DNA from: UBA5018 sp044375975
GTDB taxonomy: Bacteria; Cyanobacteriota; Cyanobacteriia; PCC-6307; Cyanobiaceae
Direction: 5' to 3'
NCBI GenBank assembly: GCA_044375975.1
Contig: JBILLQ010000025.1
Coordinates: forward strand, 1 to 40,256
Length of the DNA: 40,256 bases
This document shows positions 7,866 to 15,737 of this stretch, in pieces (position 1 is the stretch's first letter; every line of letters starts with the position of its first letter). The notes beneath the pieces are model-generated. The model saw nothing but the letters and a program-made list of their open reading frames with translations. It was not told the origin of the DNA and made no database searches. The translations under genes were made by a program, and so were the position numbers.

Positions 7866-8447
7866 CTAGCTCTCTGCTGATCCAGCCAGTTCCAGATTGG
7901 CGGCAGCCAGCAGGAAGGTGCCGCGACGGAACCGCACCGCCCTCTGCTGCAGAGGCTTGATAGCCACCACTTGGCCCACCTCCTGGGCATCGATTAGATC
8001 CGGGGGCCGCAGCATCGGCATCGGATCAGCGGTTTTCAAGTAGGGGAGGCGTTGGCGCAGGCGCACGGCAGCACCCACCAGAGGGAAATCGGCAGAAGGT
8101 TCTAAGGAGTTAAAGCCTGAAGAATCCGAAGAGTTGGCGGCTGAATAACTGAAATCTGATGAACTGAAATCTGACGCACTGGTATCAGATGAACTGAAAT
8201 CAGATGCACTGATATCTGAGCCGCTGCCGCTCAAGCCGCTGGTGGGCGAGCTGCTGTTATGCGCGGAGTCGACATCGGCGTCACTGGCCTCAAGCGGGCT
8301 GGCCTCAAGCGGGCTGGCCTCCAGCGGGCTGGCCTCCACCGGGCTGGCCTCCGGGGCGCCGCTAGCCGCTGGGTTGAGTTCATCTTGGCTGGAATCCATA
8401 AGAGGGCTGGTAGCCGCGGAACTTAGATTTGATGGGCTGGGATCCAT
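7866..8447 (-). CDS. sipA: SipA-type regulatory protein with long repetitive N-terminal extension
   Basis: The last 65 residues (AAVRLRQRLPYLKTADPMP, MLRPPDLIDAQEVG, then VRFRRGTFLLA) match SipA (Ssl3451), a small SH3-like cyanobacterial protein that binds the histidine kinase NblS and tunes its activity; some databases call it an NDH assembly protein. SipA is usually about 70-80 aa. Here an open frame adds about 125 Ser/Glu/Ala-rich residues made of pentapeptide repeats (EASPL units and SASDF/SSSDF units). The underlying DNA is three tandem arrays (8147-8221, 8286-8345, 8387-8495). No in-frame ATG lies between the extension and the core; GTG codons at the core start are the only short-form options. 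Whether the extension is translated is uncertain. It is divergent from bioY, only about 120 bp apart. Confidence 0.8.
   Translation of the reverse strand: MDPSPSNLSSAATSPLMDSSQDELNPAASGAPEASPVEASPLEASPLEASPLEASDADVDSAHNSSSPTSGLSGSGSDISASDFSSSDTSASDFSSSDFSYSAANSSDSSGFNSLEPSADFPLVGAAVRLRQRLPYLKTADPMPMLRPPDLIDAQEVGQVVAIKPLQQRAVRFRRGTFLLAAANLELAGSAES
8147..8221. repeat. 15-bp tandem array, five units
   Basis: Units of the type aactgaaatctgatg at 8147, 8162, 8177, 8192 and 8207, with a few substitutions between copies. On the minus strand they encode alternating SASDF and SSSDF pentapeptides in the sipA extension. The 15-bp period keeps the reading frame. Confidence 0.9.
8286..8345. repeat. 15-bp tandem array, four units plus partial
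   Basis: Units ggcctcaagcgggct at 8286, 8301, 8316 (c for a at one site) and 8331, with a partial fifth copy from 8346. On the minus strand they encode PLEAS/PVEAS pentapeptides in the sipA extension. The sequence is unrelated to the nearby array at 8147 but has the same period. Confidence 0.9.
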
Positions 8448-8495
8448 AAGCGGGCTGCTAGCTGCGCCAGAAAATTTTGATCAGCTGGGATCCAT
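8387..8495. repeat. 48-bp imperfect tandem repeat
   Basis: Two units (8387-8434 and 8435-8482) beginning ggctgg(a/g)atccataag, and a third partial copy from 8483 (ctgggatccat). They cover the predicted sipA start and part of the sipA/bioY intergenic region, so the start-codon context itself has been duplicated. Confidence 0.75.
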
Positions 8496-8566
8496 GCTGT
8501 TCATCATCTCAGCCCTGGGCCGCAGCTGGCACCGGAACAGCGCAGACTGTTCAGCAGCGATCCCCG

Positions 8567-9148
8567 GTGCCTTTGCGGGCCCTTGCCACCTCAAGCGGCG
8601 CCATCGCCGGCCTGCTGTTGATCCTGGCGGGCAGCCTGGTGCAGGCCGGATTCCCCATGGCCGGCGCAGGCCATGGCCTGCGGGTGATCAGCTTGCCGAT
8701 CAACCTGCAGGTGCCGGGTCTGCTGCTCACCGCCCTGGTCTGCGGGCCCCGCAGCGCCATGCTGGCCGCCGTGGCCTACCTCAGCCTGGGTTTGTTTCAA
8801 CTGCCGGTGTTTCAAGGCGGCGGTGGGGCTGCCTACCTGCTAGACCCCAGTTTTGGCTACCTGGCGGGCTTCCTGCCGGCCGCCTGGCTCACCGGCAAAC
8901 TGGCCCGCCAAGAGGGCATGAACGACCTGCTCACCCTGGCCGCCACCGCCGCCATCGGTTTGCTGGTGTTGCAGCTGTGCGGCATCGCCAACCTGTTGCT
9001 GGGCTCCCTGGCCGGTCGCTGGGAAGGCAATCTGGGCGGCCTGTTATTCCACTATTCCCTGGCTCCCCTGCTGCCCCAACTGCTGCTCTGTTGCGCCGTG
9101 GCAGTGCTGGCCCTGGGTTTACGCCGTTTGCTGCTGATCGAATCGTGA
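8567..9148 (+). CDS. bioY: BioY-family biotin transporter component
   Basis: A membrane protein of about 193 aa with some six hydrophobic segments. The segment SLPINLQVPGLLLTALVCGP, followed by AAVAYLSLGLFQLPVFQGGG and the DPSFGYLAGFLPAAWLTG stretch, is diagnostic of BioY, the substrate-binding S component of ECF-type biotin uptake, which can also act alone. I chose the GTG at 8567 (or TTG at 8573), which puts LRALATSSGAIAGLLLI at the usual N-terminus. The longer frame from TTG 8477 adds an unlikely Trp/Ser/Gln-rich leader that overlaps the sipA-side repeats. The stop overlaps the lspA GTG start by 4 bp, so the two are coupled. No biotin synthesis gene is nearby. Confidence 0.85.
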   Translation: MPLRALATSSGAIAGLLLILAGSLVQAGFPMAGAGHGLRVISLPINLQVPGLLLTALVCGPRSAMLAAVAYLSLGLFQLPVFQGGGGAAYLLDPSFGYLAGFLPAAWLTGKLARQEGMNDLLTLAATAAIGLLVLQLCGIANLLLGSLAGRWEGNLGGLLFHYSLAPLLPQLLLCCAVAVLALGLRRLLLIES

Positions 9149-9654
9149 AGCGCTCCCCCCCCAATCCCAGCGACCAGCTCAACCTGCGCTCGCTGATCTA
9201 TGGCCTCGCCGCAGCGGTGGTGGTTTTGGATCAACTCAGCAAGGCCTGGGCCCGCCAGGCGTTGGCGGGCGGCCCGCGCCAGCTGTTGCCGGGGCTGCTC
9301 GATCTGCACCTCACCACAAACACCGGCGCCGCCTTCAGCCTGTTCACCAATTCCGCTGCGGGGCTGGGGCTGGTGAGTTTGCTGGTGGTGCTGGTAACCA
9401 TCGGCTGGATCCAGCGCCAGTCGGCGCCACAGCCCCTCTACCGCGGTCTGGCGGTGGGGTTCCTGTTGGGGGGCGCCATGGGCAATGGCATCGATCGCTG
9501 GACCAGCGGCGCCGTGGTGGATTTTCTCGCCCTGGTGCCGATCAACTTTCCAGTGTTCAACCTGGCCGATGTGGCGATCAATTTGGCGGTGCTCTGCTTC
9601 GCTATCGACTTAGCTATCGACCTATCGGCCGGCCATGGCAATCGCCGCCCTTGA
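9145..9654 (+). CDS. lspA: Lipoprotein signal peptidase II
   Basis: A 169-aa inner-membrane aspartyl protease that removes signal peptides from prolipoproteins after diacylglyceryl modification. The two catalytic aspartates are visible: Asp117 in GNGIDR and Asp142 in FNLADVAIN. The early NTGAAFSL motif and four membrane segments fit the family. The start is the GTG at 9145, which overlaps the bioY stop (GTGA); the same frame is open further upstream (to 8242), but that part lies antisense to sipA or inside bioY and is not LspA. Its last 20 bp overlap the start of the PBP gene, so bioY, lspA and the PBP gene appear co-transcribed. Confidence 0.93.
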   Translation: MKRSPPNPSDQLNLRSLIYGLAAAVVVLDQLSKAWARQALAGGPRQLLPGLLDLHLTTNTGAAFSLFTNSAAGLGLVSLLVVLVTIGWIQRQSAPQPLYRGLAVGFLLGGAMGNGIDRWTSGAVVDFLALVPINFPVFNLADVAINLAVLCFAIDLAIDLSAGHGNRRP

Positions 9655-11824
9655 CCCCTGGCGCCAGCGCTTGCGGCGGCTATGGCGCGATTTCAGCGAG
9701 CCGGGTCAAGCCCAGTTGCTGTTGCACCAGCCCGGCCAACCCAGCCGCAGCATCGCCCTGCATGGCGGCGTCTATCGCCTCGGCCGCCAGGCCGACTGCG
9801 AAATCCCCATCGACCACCAGGCCGTCAGCCGCCAGCATGCCCTGTTGGAGCAGCGCGGCCAGCACTGGCTGCTCAGCGACAGCGGCTCCACCAATGGTCT
9901 GTGGTGGCAGGGCCGGCGGCTGCGGGAACTGCTGCTGGCCGATGGCGATCGGGTGCGGCTGGGCCCAAATCAGCAGGGCGGCATGCCGGAACTGGAGTTT
10001 CGGCGCCGGCCCCAACCGCAATCGCGGCGGCTGGCCCGCGCCGCCAGCCTGGCCATGGCGGCCGGGGCCGCTGGCGGCGTGCTGCTGCTTGGCCTATCGC
10101 TGCTGCAGTCGCCGATTCGCGGCAGCCTGGCCTCGGTGCGGGGCCCGCTGGTGCTATTCGATCGCCAGGGCAAACCAATCAATTCCGCCGATGCCCTCGA
10201 CCATCGCGAACCCGGCTCCCTCAACCACTACCCGGCGGTGCTGATCGATGCGCTGCTCTCCAGCGAAGACAGCCGCTTCTGGTGGCATCCAGGCGTGGAT
10301 CCGGTGGGCACCGGCCGCGCCCTGCTCACCAACCTGGTGGGAGGCCGGGTATTGGAGGGCGGCAGCACCCTCACCCAACAGCTGGCCCGCAGCCTCTATC
10401 CAGAGGAGGTGGGCCAGGGGGAAACCCTGGAGCGCAAGTGGCGCGAATTGCTGGTGGCGCTGCAATTGGAAGCTCGTTTCAGCAAGCGCGACCTGCTGCT
10501 CAGCTACCTGAACCGCGTTTATCTCGGCTCGGGCTGGGGTTTTGAGGATGCCTCCCGCCACTACTACGGCAAATCCGCCAGCCAGCTGGATCTGCCAGAA
10601 GCGGCCCTGCTGGTGGGGCTGCTGCCCTCCCCCAACGGCTACGACCCCTGCTTCGATTCAGCGGCGGCCCTGGAGGCCCGCAACCGCGTGCTCAACAAGA
10701 TGGTGGACAACGGCAAGATCAGCGCCGACCGCGGCCGCGCCGCCCGCCGCAGCCCGATCCAACTCTCCCCCCAGGCCTGCAAGGCCAGCCAACAGCGCAG
10801 CAGCGCCCCTTTCTATAGCGATCAGGTGCGTCGCGATCTGGAACGGCTGGTGGGCCGTGAGGTGGCCATGGAGGGCAACTTCTTGATCGACACCCAGCTC
10901 AACCGCGGCCTCCAGGAAACAGTGGAGCGCCAGTTGCGCCAGCGGCTCGCCAGCAGTGCTGGCCTGAAGCTGAGCGAGGGGGCGGCGGTGGTGCTCGATT
11001 CGCGCACCGGCGGCATCCTGGCGATCGCCGGTGGTCGCGACTACCGCCAGAGCCAGTTCAACCGCGCCTCGATAGCCCTGCGTCAACCCGGCAGCACCTT
11101 CAAACTATTCACCTATTTGACGGCCCTGGAGCGGGGGCTGCGGCCATCAGACACCGTGAGCTGCGCCCCCCTGGGCTGGGGCGGCCAGCAGTACAGCAGC
11201 AATTGCGGTGGCAGCCTCAGCCTCAGCAGCGCCTTTGCCCAGAGCAGCAACACCGCCGCCCTGCGCCTGGCCCGGCGGGTGGGTCTGGAGAGCGTGGTGC
11301 GCAAGGCCAGGGATCTGGGCATCAGCTCCCCCCTGGCGGCGGTGCCAGGGCTGGCGCTGGGCCAGAGCGAGGTGACCCTGCTGGAGCTCACCGGCGCCTA
11401 TGCAGCAGTGGCCAATAACGGCGTCTGGCACGCCCCCAGCAGCATCCGCCAACTCACCGATGCCGAATCCTGCAAAGGCCTCGACCCCGCCAGCTGCCGC
11501 CAGCGGGCCGCCGCCAGCCATCTGAATGCCAACCCCGGCCGGCGGGTAATCAGTGAGGCCACCGCCAAATCGATGCAGCAGTTGCTGCGGGGCGTAGTGC
11601 GCAATGGCACCGGCCAGGCCGCCTATCTGGGCGGCGAGGAGGGCGGCAAAACCGGCACCACCAACAACGGCCGCGACCTGCTGTTCATCGGCTACGAACC
11701 CCGCCGCCACTGGGTGCTGGGCATTTGGCTGGGCAACGACGACAACAGTCCCAGCCTGGCCAGCAGCGCCATGGCCGCCGCCCTCTGGAGCGACATCATC
11801 CGCTCTGCCCCAGCCGGCCCGTGA
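9635..11824 (+). CDS. FHA-domain class A penicillin-binding protein (transglycosylase/transpeptidase)
   Basis: A 729-aa bifunctional peptidoglycan synthase with an unusual front. Residues about 30-125 form an FHA phosphothreonine-binding domain (YRLGRQADCEI, SRQHALLE, DSGSTNGLWW). A membrane helix follows (about 135-157). The GT51 glycosyltransferase has catalytic Glu211 (EDSRFWWHPGVDP) and GGSTLTQQLAR from 242. The transpeptidase has Ser487 in STFK, SSN at 537-539 and KTGT at 672-675, all intact. It polymerises lipid II and cross-links stem peptides at the periplasmic face; the FHA domain would be cytoplasmic and could bind a phosphoprotein, suggesting Ser/Thr-kinase control (inference). It overlaps lspA and is followed after 19 bp by a GTPase gene. 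Confidence 0.92.
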   Translation: MAIAALDPWRQRLRRLWRDFSEPGQAQLLLHQPGQPSRSIALHGGVYRLGRQADCEIPIDHQAVSRQHALLEQRGQHWLLSDSGSTNGLWWQGRRLRELLLADGDRVRLGPNQQGGMPELEFRRRPQPQSRRLARAASLAMAAGAAGGVLLLGLSLLQSPIRGSLASVRGPLVLFDRQGKPINSADALDHREPGSLNHYPAVLIDALLSSEDSRFWWHPGVDPVGTGRALLTNLVGGRVLEGGSTLTQQLARSLYPEEVGQGETLERKWRELLVALQLEARFSKRDLLLSYLNRVYLGSGWGFEDASRHYYGKSASQLDLPEAALLVGLLPSPNGYDPCFDSAAALEARNRVLNKMVDNGKISADRGRAARRSPIQLSPQACKASQQRSSAPFYSDQVRRDLERLVGREVAMEGNFLIDTQLNRGLQETVERQLRQRLASSAGLKLSEGAAVVLDSRTGGILAIAGGRDYRQSQFNRASIALRQPGSTFKLFTYLTALERGLRPSDTVSCAPLGWGGQQYSSNCGGSLSLSSAFAQSSNTAALRLARRVGLESVVRKARDLGISSPLAAVPGLALGQSEVTLLELTGAYAAVANNGVWHAPSSIRQLTDAESCKGLDPASCRQRAAASHLNANPGRRVISEATAKSMQQLLRGVVRNGTGQAAYLGGEEGGKTGTTNNGRDLLFIGYEPRRHWVLGIWLGNDDNSPSLASSAMAAALWSDIIRSAPAGP

Positions 11825-11843
11825 ACTCTGCCGGCGCCAGCCC

Positions 11844-13505
11844 ATGAAACTGCCCACCCGGCTCTGGTTGCTGGCGGGCCTGGCCCTGTTCGCCTTGATC
11901 GGCTTGGCGATGGTGATGCAGCTGCTCAACCAGCTCAGCTGGCAGCTCAGCGCCCTACTGCCCTACCAACTGGTGGGCCCGGTGTTGACCCTGCTGCTGC
12001 TGGCGGTGGTGATCGGTGGCCTGCAATTGGGCTGGCCGCTGCTGCGACCCTGGCTACCCCAGCTGTTGCCCACCTGGCTGCAACCCTGGTTACCCGCCAG
12101 CCTGCGCCGCCAGGCTCCCGGCAGCCGCCGGCCCAGGGGCGAATCGCCAGGGCGGCCGCCCCAGTCCTCCAGCCGCCGCCAGGCCGCCGCCGAAAATCTG
12201 GCGGCGATCGATCAAACCCTGGAGCGGGTGCGCGATCAGCTGGAACGGCAGCTGCTCTGCCAGGAAAGGCAGCGGATGGCCGCCGAACTGGAGCGGGGCG
12301 ATCTGCAGATCGTTGTGTTTGGCAGCGGTTCGGTGGGCAAAACCTCCCTGATCCGGGCCCTGCTGCGCCAGTTGGTGGGCGAGGTGGGCGCCACCATGGG
12401 CAGCACCCAAGGCAGCCAGCGCTATCGGCTCAGGCTGCGGGGGCTGGATCGCGCCGTTTGGCTGGTGGATACCCCGGGCATCCTGGAGGCCGGCGATGGC
12501 GGCGAGCGCCGCGAGCGCCTGGCCCGGCAGCAGGCCAGCCGCGCCGACCTGCTGCTGCTGGTGGTGGACGGCGACCTGCGGGCCTCCGAGCAGCAGCTGT
12601 TGGAAGCCCTGGCCGGGCTCGGTAAGCGGCTGATATTGGTGCTCAACAAGTGCGACCTGCGCGGCGAACAGGAGGAGCAGCGGCTGCTGGCCCAGCTGGC
12701 GCGCCGCACGGCCGGTCGGCTGGCGCCCGCCGATCTGATTCCGGCCGCCTCGGCCCCCCAGAGCATCCCGATGCCGGGCGGCCGGCCCCTGCAGCCGGAA
12801 GCGGAGGTGCAGGCCCTGCTGCGCCGCATCGCCAGCGTGCTGCATGCCGACGGCGAGGAATTGATCGCCGACAACCTGTTGCTCCAATGTCGCCGCTTGA
12901 GCCAAGCCAGCCGCGATCTGCTCGCCCAGCAGCGCCGCGGCGACGCCCTGGCCCTGGTGGAGCGCACCATGTGGCTCAGCGCTGGCGTGGTGGCCCTCAC
13001 ACCCCTACCCGGTGTGGATCTGCTCGGCGCGGCGGCGGTGAATGCCCAGATGGTGCTGGAAATCGGCAAGGTGCACGGCGTCCAGCTCAGCCGGGAGGAC
13101 GCCCAGGAACTGGCCCTCTCGGTGGGGCGCAGCCTGGCGGGTCTGGGGCTGGTGAAGGGCGGCGTTGGCCTGCTGAGCAGCGCCCTGGCCCTGAGCCTGC
13201 CGGCGGCCCTGGTGGGCCGCGCCATCCAGGCCGTCGGCGCCGCCTGGCTCACCCGCATCGCCGGGCTGAGCATGGTGCGCTACTTCGAGCAAAACCAAAA
13301 TTGGGGCGACGGCGGCGTGCAGGAGGTGGTGCAGGAGCAATACGACCTCAGCCGCCGCGACGATGCCCTGCGGCGCTTCCTGGAGGCGGCCTTCAATCGA
13401 ATTGTCGAACCGATGCAGCGCCAGGGGCCGAAGGCAAGACAACTGCCACCCCGAAAGCCTCCGGCGGCGGAGGCAGCAGCGGACCGCGACTATCCAGCAC
13501 CGTGA
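11844..13505 (+). CDS. Membrane-associated GTPase with DUF697-like C-terminal domain
   Basis: A 553-aa protein with two N-terminal membrane segments (about 5-30 and 40-62), a Pro/Arg-rich linker, and a TRAFAC-class GTPase domain: P-loop GSGSVGKTS at 160-168, G3 DTPG at 209-212 and G4 NKCD at 268-271. The C-terminal third (ALTPLPGVDLLGAAAVNAQM, then LALSVGRSLAGLG) is the DUF697 membrane-associated domain found in YcjF-like proteins and cyanobacterial GTPases of unknown role. The start ATG at 11844 lies 19 bp after the PBP stop; the longer frame from 11604 lies inside the PBP gene. The last 113 bp overlap, tail to tail, a small membrane-protein gene on the other strand. Confidence 0.88.
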   Translation: MKLPTRLWLLAGLALFALIGLAMVMQLLNQLSWQLSALLPYQLVGPVLTLLLLAVVIGGLQLGWPLLRPWLPQLLPTWLQPWLPASLRRQAPGSRRPRGESPGRPPQSSSRRQAAAENLAAIDQTLERVRDQLERQLLCQERQRMAAELERGDLQIVVFGSGSVGKTSLIRALLRQLVGEVGATMGSTQGSQRYRLRLRGLDRAVWLVDTPGILEAGDGGERRERLARQQASRADLLLLVVDGDLRASEQQLLEALAGLGKRLILVLNKCDLRGEQEEQRLLAQLARRTAGRLAPADLIPAASAPQSIPMPGGRPLQPEAEVQALLRRIASVLHADGEELIADNLLLQCRRLSQASRDLLAQQRRGDALALVERTMWLSAGVVALTPLPGVDLLGAAAVNAQMVLEIGKVHGVQLSREDAQELALSVGRSLAGLGLVKGGVGLLSSALALSLPAALVGRAIQAVGAAWLTRIAGLSMVRYFEQNQNWGDGGVQEVVQEQYDLSRRDDALRRFLEAAFNRIVEPMQRQGPKARQLPPRKPPAAEAAADRDYPAP

Positions 13506-13602
13506 TCAGCACCAGATAAACAACACCAATCAATATCGAAATAGCGCCGGTGGCAATCGCCACCCAACGGCCCCGGGGGTTGGACTTTCCTGGTTCAGTC
13601 AT
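13393..13602 (-). CDS. Small conserved cyanobacterial membrane protein
   Basis: A 69-aa protein beginning MTEPGKSNPRGRWVAIA, with one membrane helix (ISILIGVVYLVLITVLD) followed by SRGPLLPPPPEAFG. From memory, the helix plus DSRGP and a polyproline stretch recur in small hypothetical proteins of Synechococcus-type cyanobacteria; I cannot verify this here. The ATG lies inside the end of the decarboxylase gene (ATGACTGA, 8-bp overlap), so it should be translationally coupled to it. The last 113 bp are antisense to the 3' end of the GTPase gene. Function unknown. Confidence 0.7.
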   Translation of the reverse strand: MTEPGKSNPRGRWVAIATGAISILIGVVYLVLITVLDSRGPLLPPPPEAFGVAVVLPSAPGAASVRQFD

Positions 13603-15046
13603 AGAGGGATGCTTGCACCAATTGCGCCAATTGCGCCAGATGATCGGGGCCGGTGTGGGGATTGCCCAGCACCGCTTTGAGGTGATGGCGGCCGGCATAG
13701 AGCGGCCGCGAGAGCATCAAGCCCTCCGCCAGCAACCGCTGCCGGGTGGTCTGGCTCCATAGCTCGGCCTGCTCGGCGTTGGCGTTGGCGGGAGTGAAGG
13801 GCAACATGTGCAAACTGCCGCCGCGCAATAGCAGCTTCCCATTGCCCGCCAACAGCTGCTGCAATTGGCGGCGGCGGGCGATGGCGCCATCCAACAACTG
13901 CTCAATGCCCTCCAGCCCCAGTTGGCGCAGACCCAGCCACAGCTTGAGCACCTCCCCTGGCCTGCTGCCCTGCAGGCCGCACTCGCCGCCGTGGCCGCCG
14001 CCCCAGCTCGGTTCCATGTAGGGCAAACCGGTAGCAAATGCTGCCCCCAGCTGCCGCGGTTCGGCCAGCAGCAGCAGCGATGAGGTCTTGGTGATGCCCA
14101 GCAGCTTCTGGGGGTTGATCGTCACCGAATCGGCCAGTTCGATGCCCGCCACCCGCTGGCGATGGCCGGCAATCAAACCAAACACCGCTCCGATTGCCCC
14201 ATCCACGTGCAGCCACACCCCCTGCTGCTTGCAAAGTGCAGCCATGGCCGCCAGCGGATCCACGGCCCCGCGCACGGTGGTGCCGGCCGTGGCCACCACG
14301 GCGATCACCGGGATGCCAAGGCGCCGCTGCTGGGCCAGCGCCTCGGCCAGGGCCTCCACATCCAGACAGCCGCCAGCATCCACCGGGATGGGCAGCAGGG
14401 CCGTGGCCGGCAGACCCATCACCGCCATCGCCTTATTCAGCGACACGTGGGCATCGGCGCTGGCCAACACCACCGCATCTGGGCAGCAGGCCAAACCAGC
14501 GGTGCGCCGGGCGGTCACCAGGGCCATCAGGTTGGACAGAGTGCCGCCGCTGGCGGCTACCCCGCCACTGCCAGCGGGCATGCCCAGCCGCTGGGCCAGC
14601 CAGGTGCATACCTGCCGCTCCAGCTGGCTGAGGCTGGGGGAGAGCTCCTCTGAGAGCAGGTTGTTGTTGAGGCCGGCACAGACCAATTCCGCCGCGATCG
14701 AAGCGGCCAGCGGCGGTGGATCCAGGTGGGCCAGGGCGCCGGGATGGTTGGGGTTGTAGGCCCCGTCCATCACCTGTTGCAGATCGGCCAGTAGCGCCGC
14801 CGGTCCCAAACCTGCCCAGTCCAGCTCCAGCTGAGCCGGTGCCGCCGCTGCGGCCAGGGCGGCAAAGGCGGGCAGGGGTGAGCGCAGGGCGGCACTGCCC
14901 AGCCACTGGGCCAACTGCTGACTGGCCTTCTCTAAAAAGTGCGCCAATACCGGATCAAATTGGTCCGGCGCCGGAAAAGCGGCCAGCAAATTGGACCGCA
15001 GGGCAGATGGCGCAGGTACCAACGGCGAAGGCTCGGCAATCGGCAT
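13595..15046 (-). CDS. PLP-dependent group II decarboxylase (glutamate/aromatic/diaminobutyrate type)
   Basis: A 483-aa fold-type I PLP enzyme. Visible landmarks are YNPNHPGALAHLDPPP (substrate-entry region, about 97-112), GVAASGGTLSNLMAL (162-176), the cofactor-stacking His200 in ADAHVS, HVDGAIGA at 280-287 (the usual form is HVDAA), and the Schiff-base Lys314 in NPQK. The family contains glutamate, aromatic amino acid and L-2,4-diaminobutyrate decarboxylases; motifs alone do not give the substrate. Cyanobacteria often carry one such gene of unassigned substrate. The C-terminus is followed by a coupled 69-aa membrane protein. It is divergent from tadA. Confidence 0.87.
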   Translation of the reverse strand: MPIAEPSPLVPAPSALRSNLLAAFPAPDQFDPVLAHFLEKASQQLAQWLGSAALRSPLPAFAALAAAAAPAQLELDWAGLGPAALLADLQQVMDGAYNPNHPGALAHLDPPPLAASIAAELVCAGLNNNLLSEELSPSLSQLERQVCTWLAQRLGMPAGSGGVAASGGTLSNLMALVTARRTAGLACCPDAVVLASADAHVSLNKAMAVMGLPATALLPIPVDAGGCLDVEALAEALAQQRRLGIPVIAVVATAGTTVRGAVDPLAAMAALCKQQGVWLHVDGAIGAVFGLIAGHRQRVAGIELADSVTINPQKLLGITKTSSLLLLAEPRQLGAAFATGLPYMEPSWGGGHGGECGLQGSRPGEVLKLWLGLRQLGLEGIEQLLDGAIARRRQLQQLLAGNGKLLLRGGSLHMLPFTPANANAEQAELWSQTTRQRLLAEGLMLSRPLYAGRHHLKAVLGNPHTGPDHLAQLAQLVQASLYD

Positions 15047-15113
15047 TCTCGCCTGCGGGGCTGGGTTAGTAGCGAGGCTGGTCTAGAAGCGGGGCTGGAC
15101 GACAAAAGCAGCG

Positions 15114-15737
15114 ATGGCCCCACAGGAGAGCTCGAATGCTGAGCGGCCATACCTACAGCCGTATCGCCAGCCAAATAGCCAGCTGGCCAGCAAAGCGGCG
15201 AGTCAACTAGCCAGCCAGCCCGATCGCCAGTCACCTAGCCAGCCGGTCAACCAACCAGTCAACCAACCGCTCAACCAGCTGTATCGGCATTGGATGCGGC
15301 GGCTGTTGCGGCACTGCAACCGCATGGGCCCCGACGGCGATATTCCCGTGGCGGCCGTGGTGCTCGATGCAAAAAACCGTTGCATTGGCTGGGGCAGCAA
15401 CCGCCGTCACCAGGCCCAGGACCCCCTGGGCCATGCCGAGTTGATCGCGATCGGCCAAGCGGCGCGGTTGCTGGGGGATTGGCGGCTGAACCACTGCACC
15501 CTGGTGGTCACCCTGGAACCCTGCCCGATGTGTGCCGGGGCCCTGGTGCAGGCTCGGATGGGGCAGGTGGTGTTTGGCGCCCAAGATCCCAAACGCGGCG
15601 CCCTGGGGGGCTGCCTGGATCTGGCCGATCACCCCAGCGCCCATCACGCCATGGGCGTAATCGGCGGCGTAGAGGCGGAAGCGGCCAGCCAACAGCTGCG
15701 GCTTTGGTTTAGGCGGCGACGGGGACAGATTTGCTAG
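15114..15737 (+). CDS. tadA: tRNA adenosine(34) deaminase TadA with Gln/Ser-rich N-terminal extension
   Basis: Deaminates A34 to inosine in tRNA-Arg(ACG). The zinc site is clear: His107-Ala-Glu109 (GHAELIAIG) and Cys137/Cys140 (LEPCPMCAGA). The deaminase core starts at about residue 57 (LYRHWMRRLLRHC). The first 55 residues are Gln/Ser/Pro-rich and come from repetitive DNA (including 12-bp units at 15246-15278), so the true start is uncertain. ATG 15114 gives 207 aa; ATG 15294 gives 147 aa but would remove the first half of the helix usually present. The last 29 bp overlap the aminotransferase gene on the opposite strand. Confidence 0.9.
   Translation: MAPQESSNAERPYLQPYRQPNSQLASKAASQLASQPDRQSPSQPVNQPVNQPLNQLYRHWMRRLLRHCNRMGPDGDIPVAAVVLDAKNRCIGWGSNRRHQAQDPLGHAELIAIGQAARLLGDWRLNHCTLVVTLEPCPMCAGALVQARMGQVVFGAQDPKRGALGGCLDLADHPSAHHAMGVIGGVEAEAASQQLRLWFRRRRGQIC
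15246..15278. repeat. 12-bp tandem repeat in tadA 5' region
   Basis: Units gtcaaccaacca (15246-15257) and gtcaaccaaccg (15258-15269), then a partial copy, encode PVNQPVNQPLNQ. Upstream, looser agccag repeats (about 15160-15245) encode the ASQLASQ-type residues. Confidence 0.8.

Noticed and set aside
8242..9144. Upstream part of the long frame containing lspA
   Set aside because: Open only because of GC-rich antisense/alternate-frame bias over sipA and bioY; LspA starts at GTG 9145.
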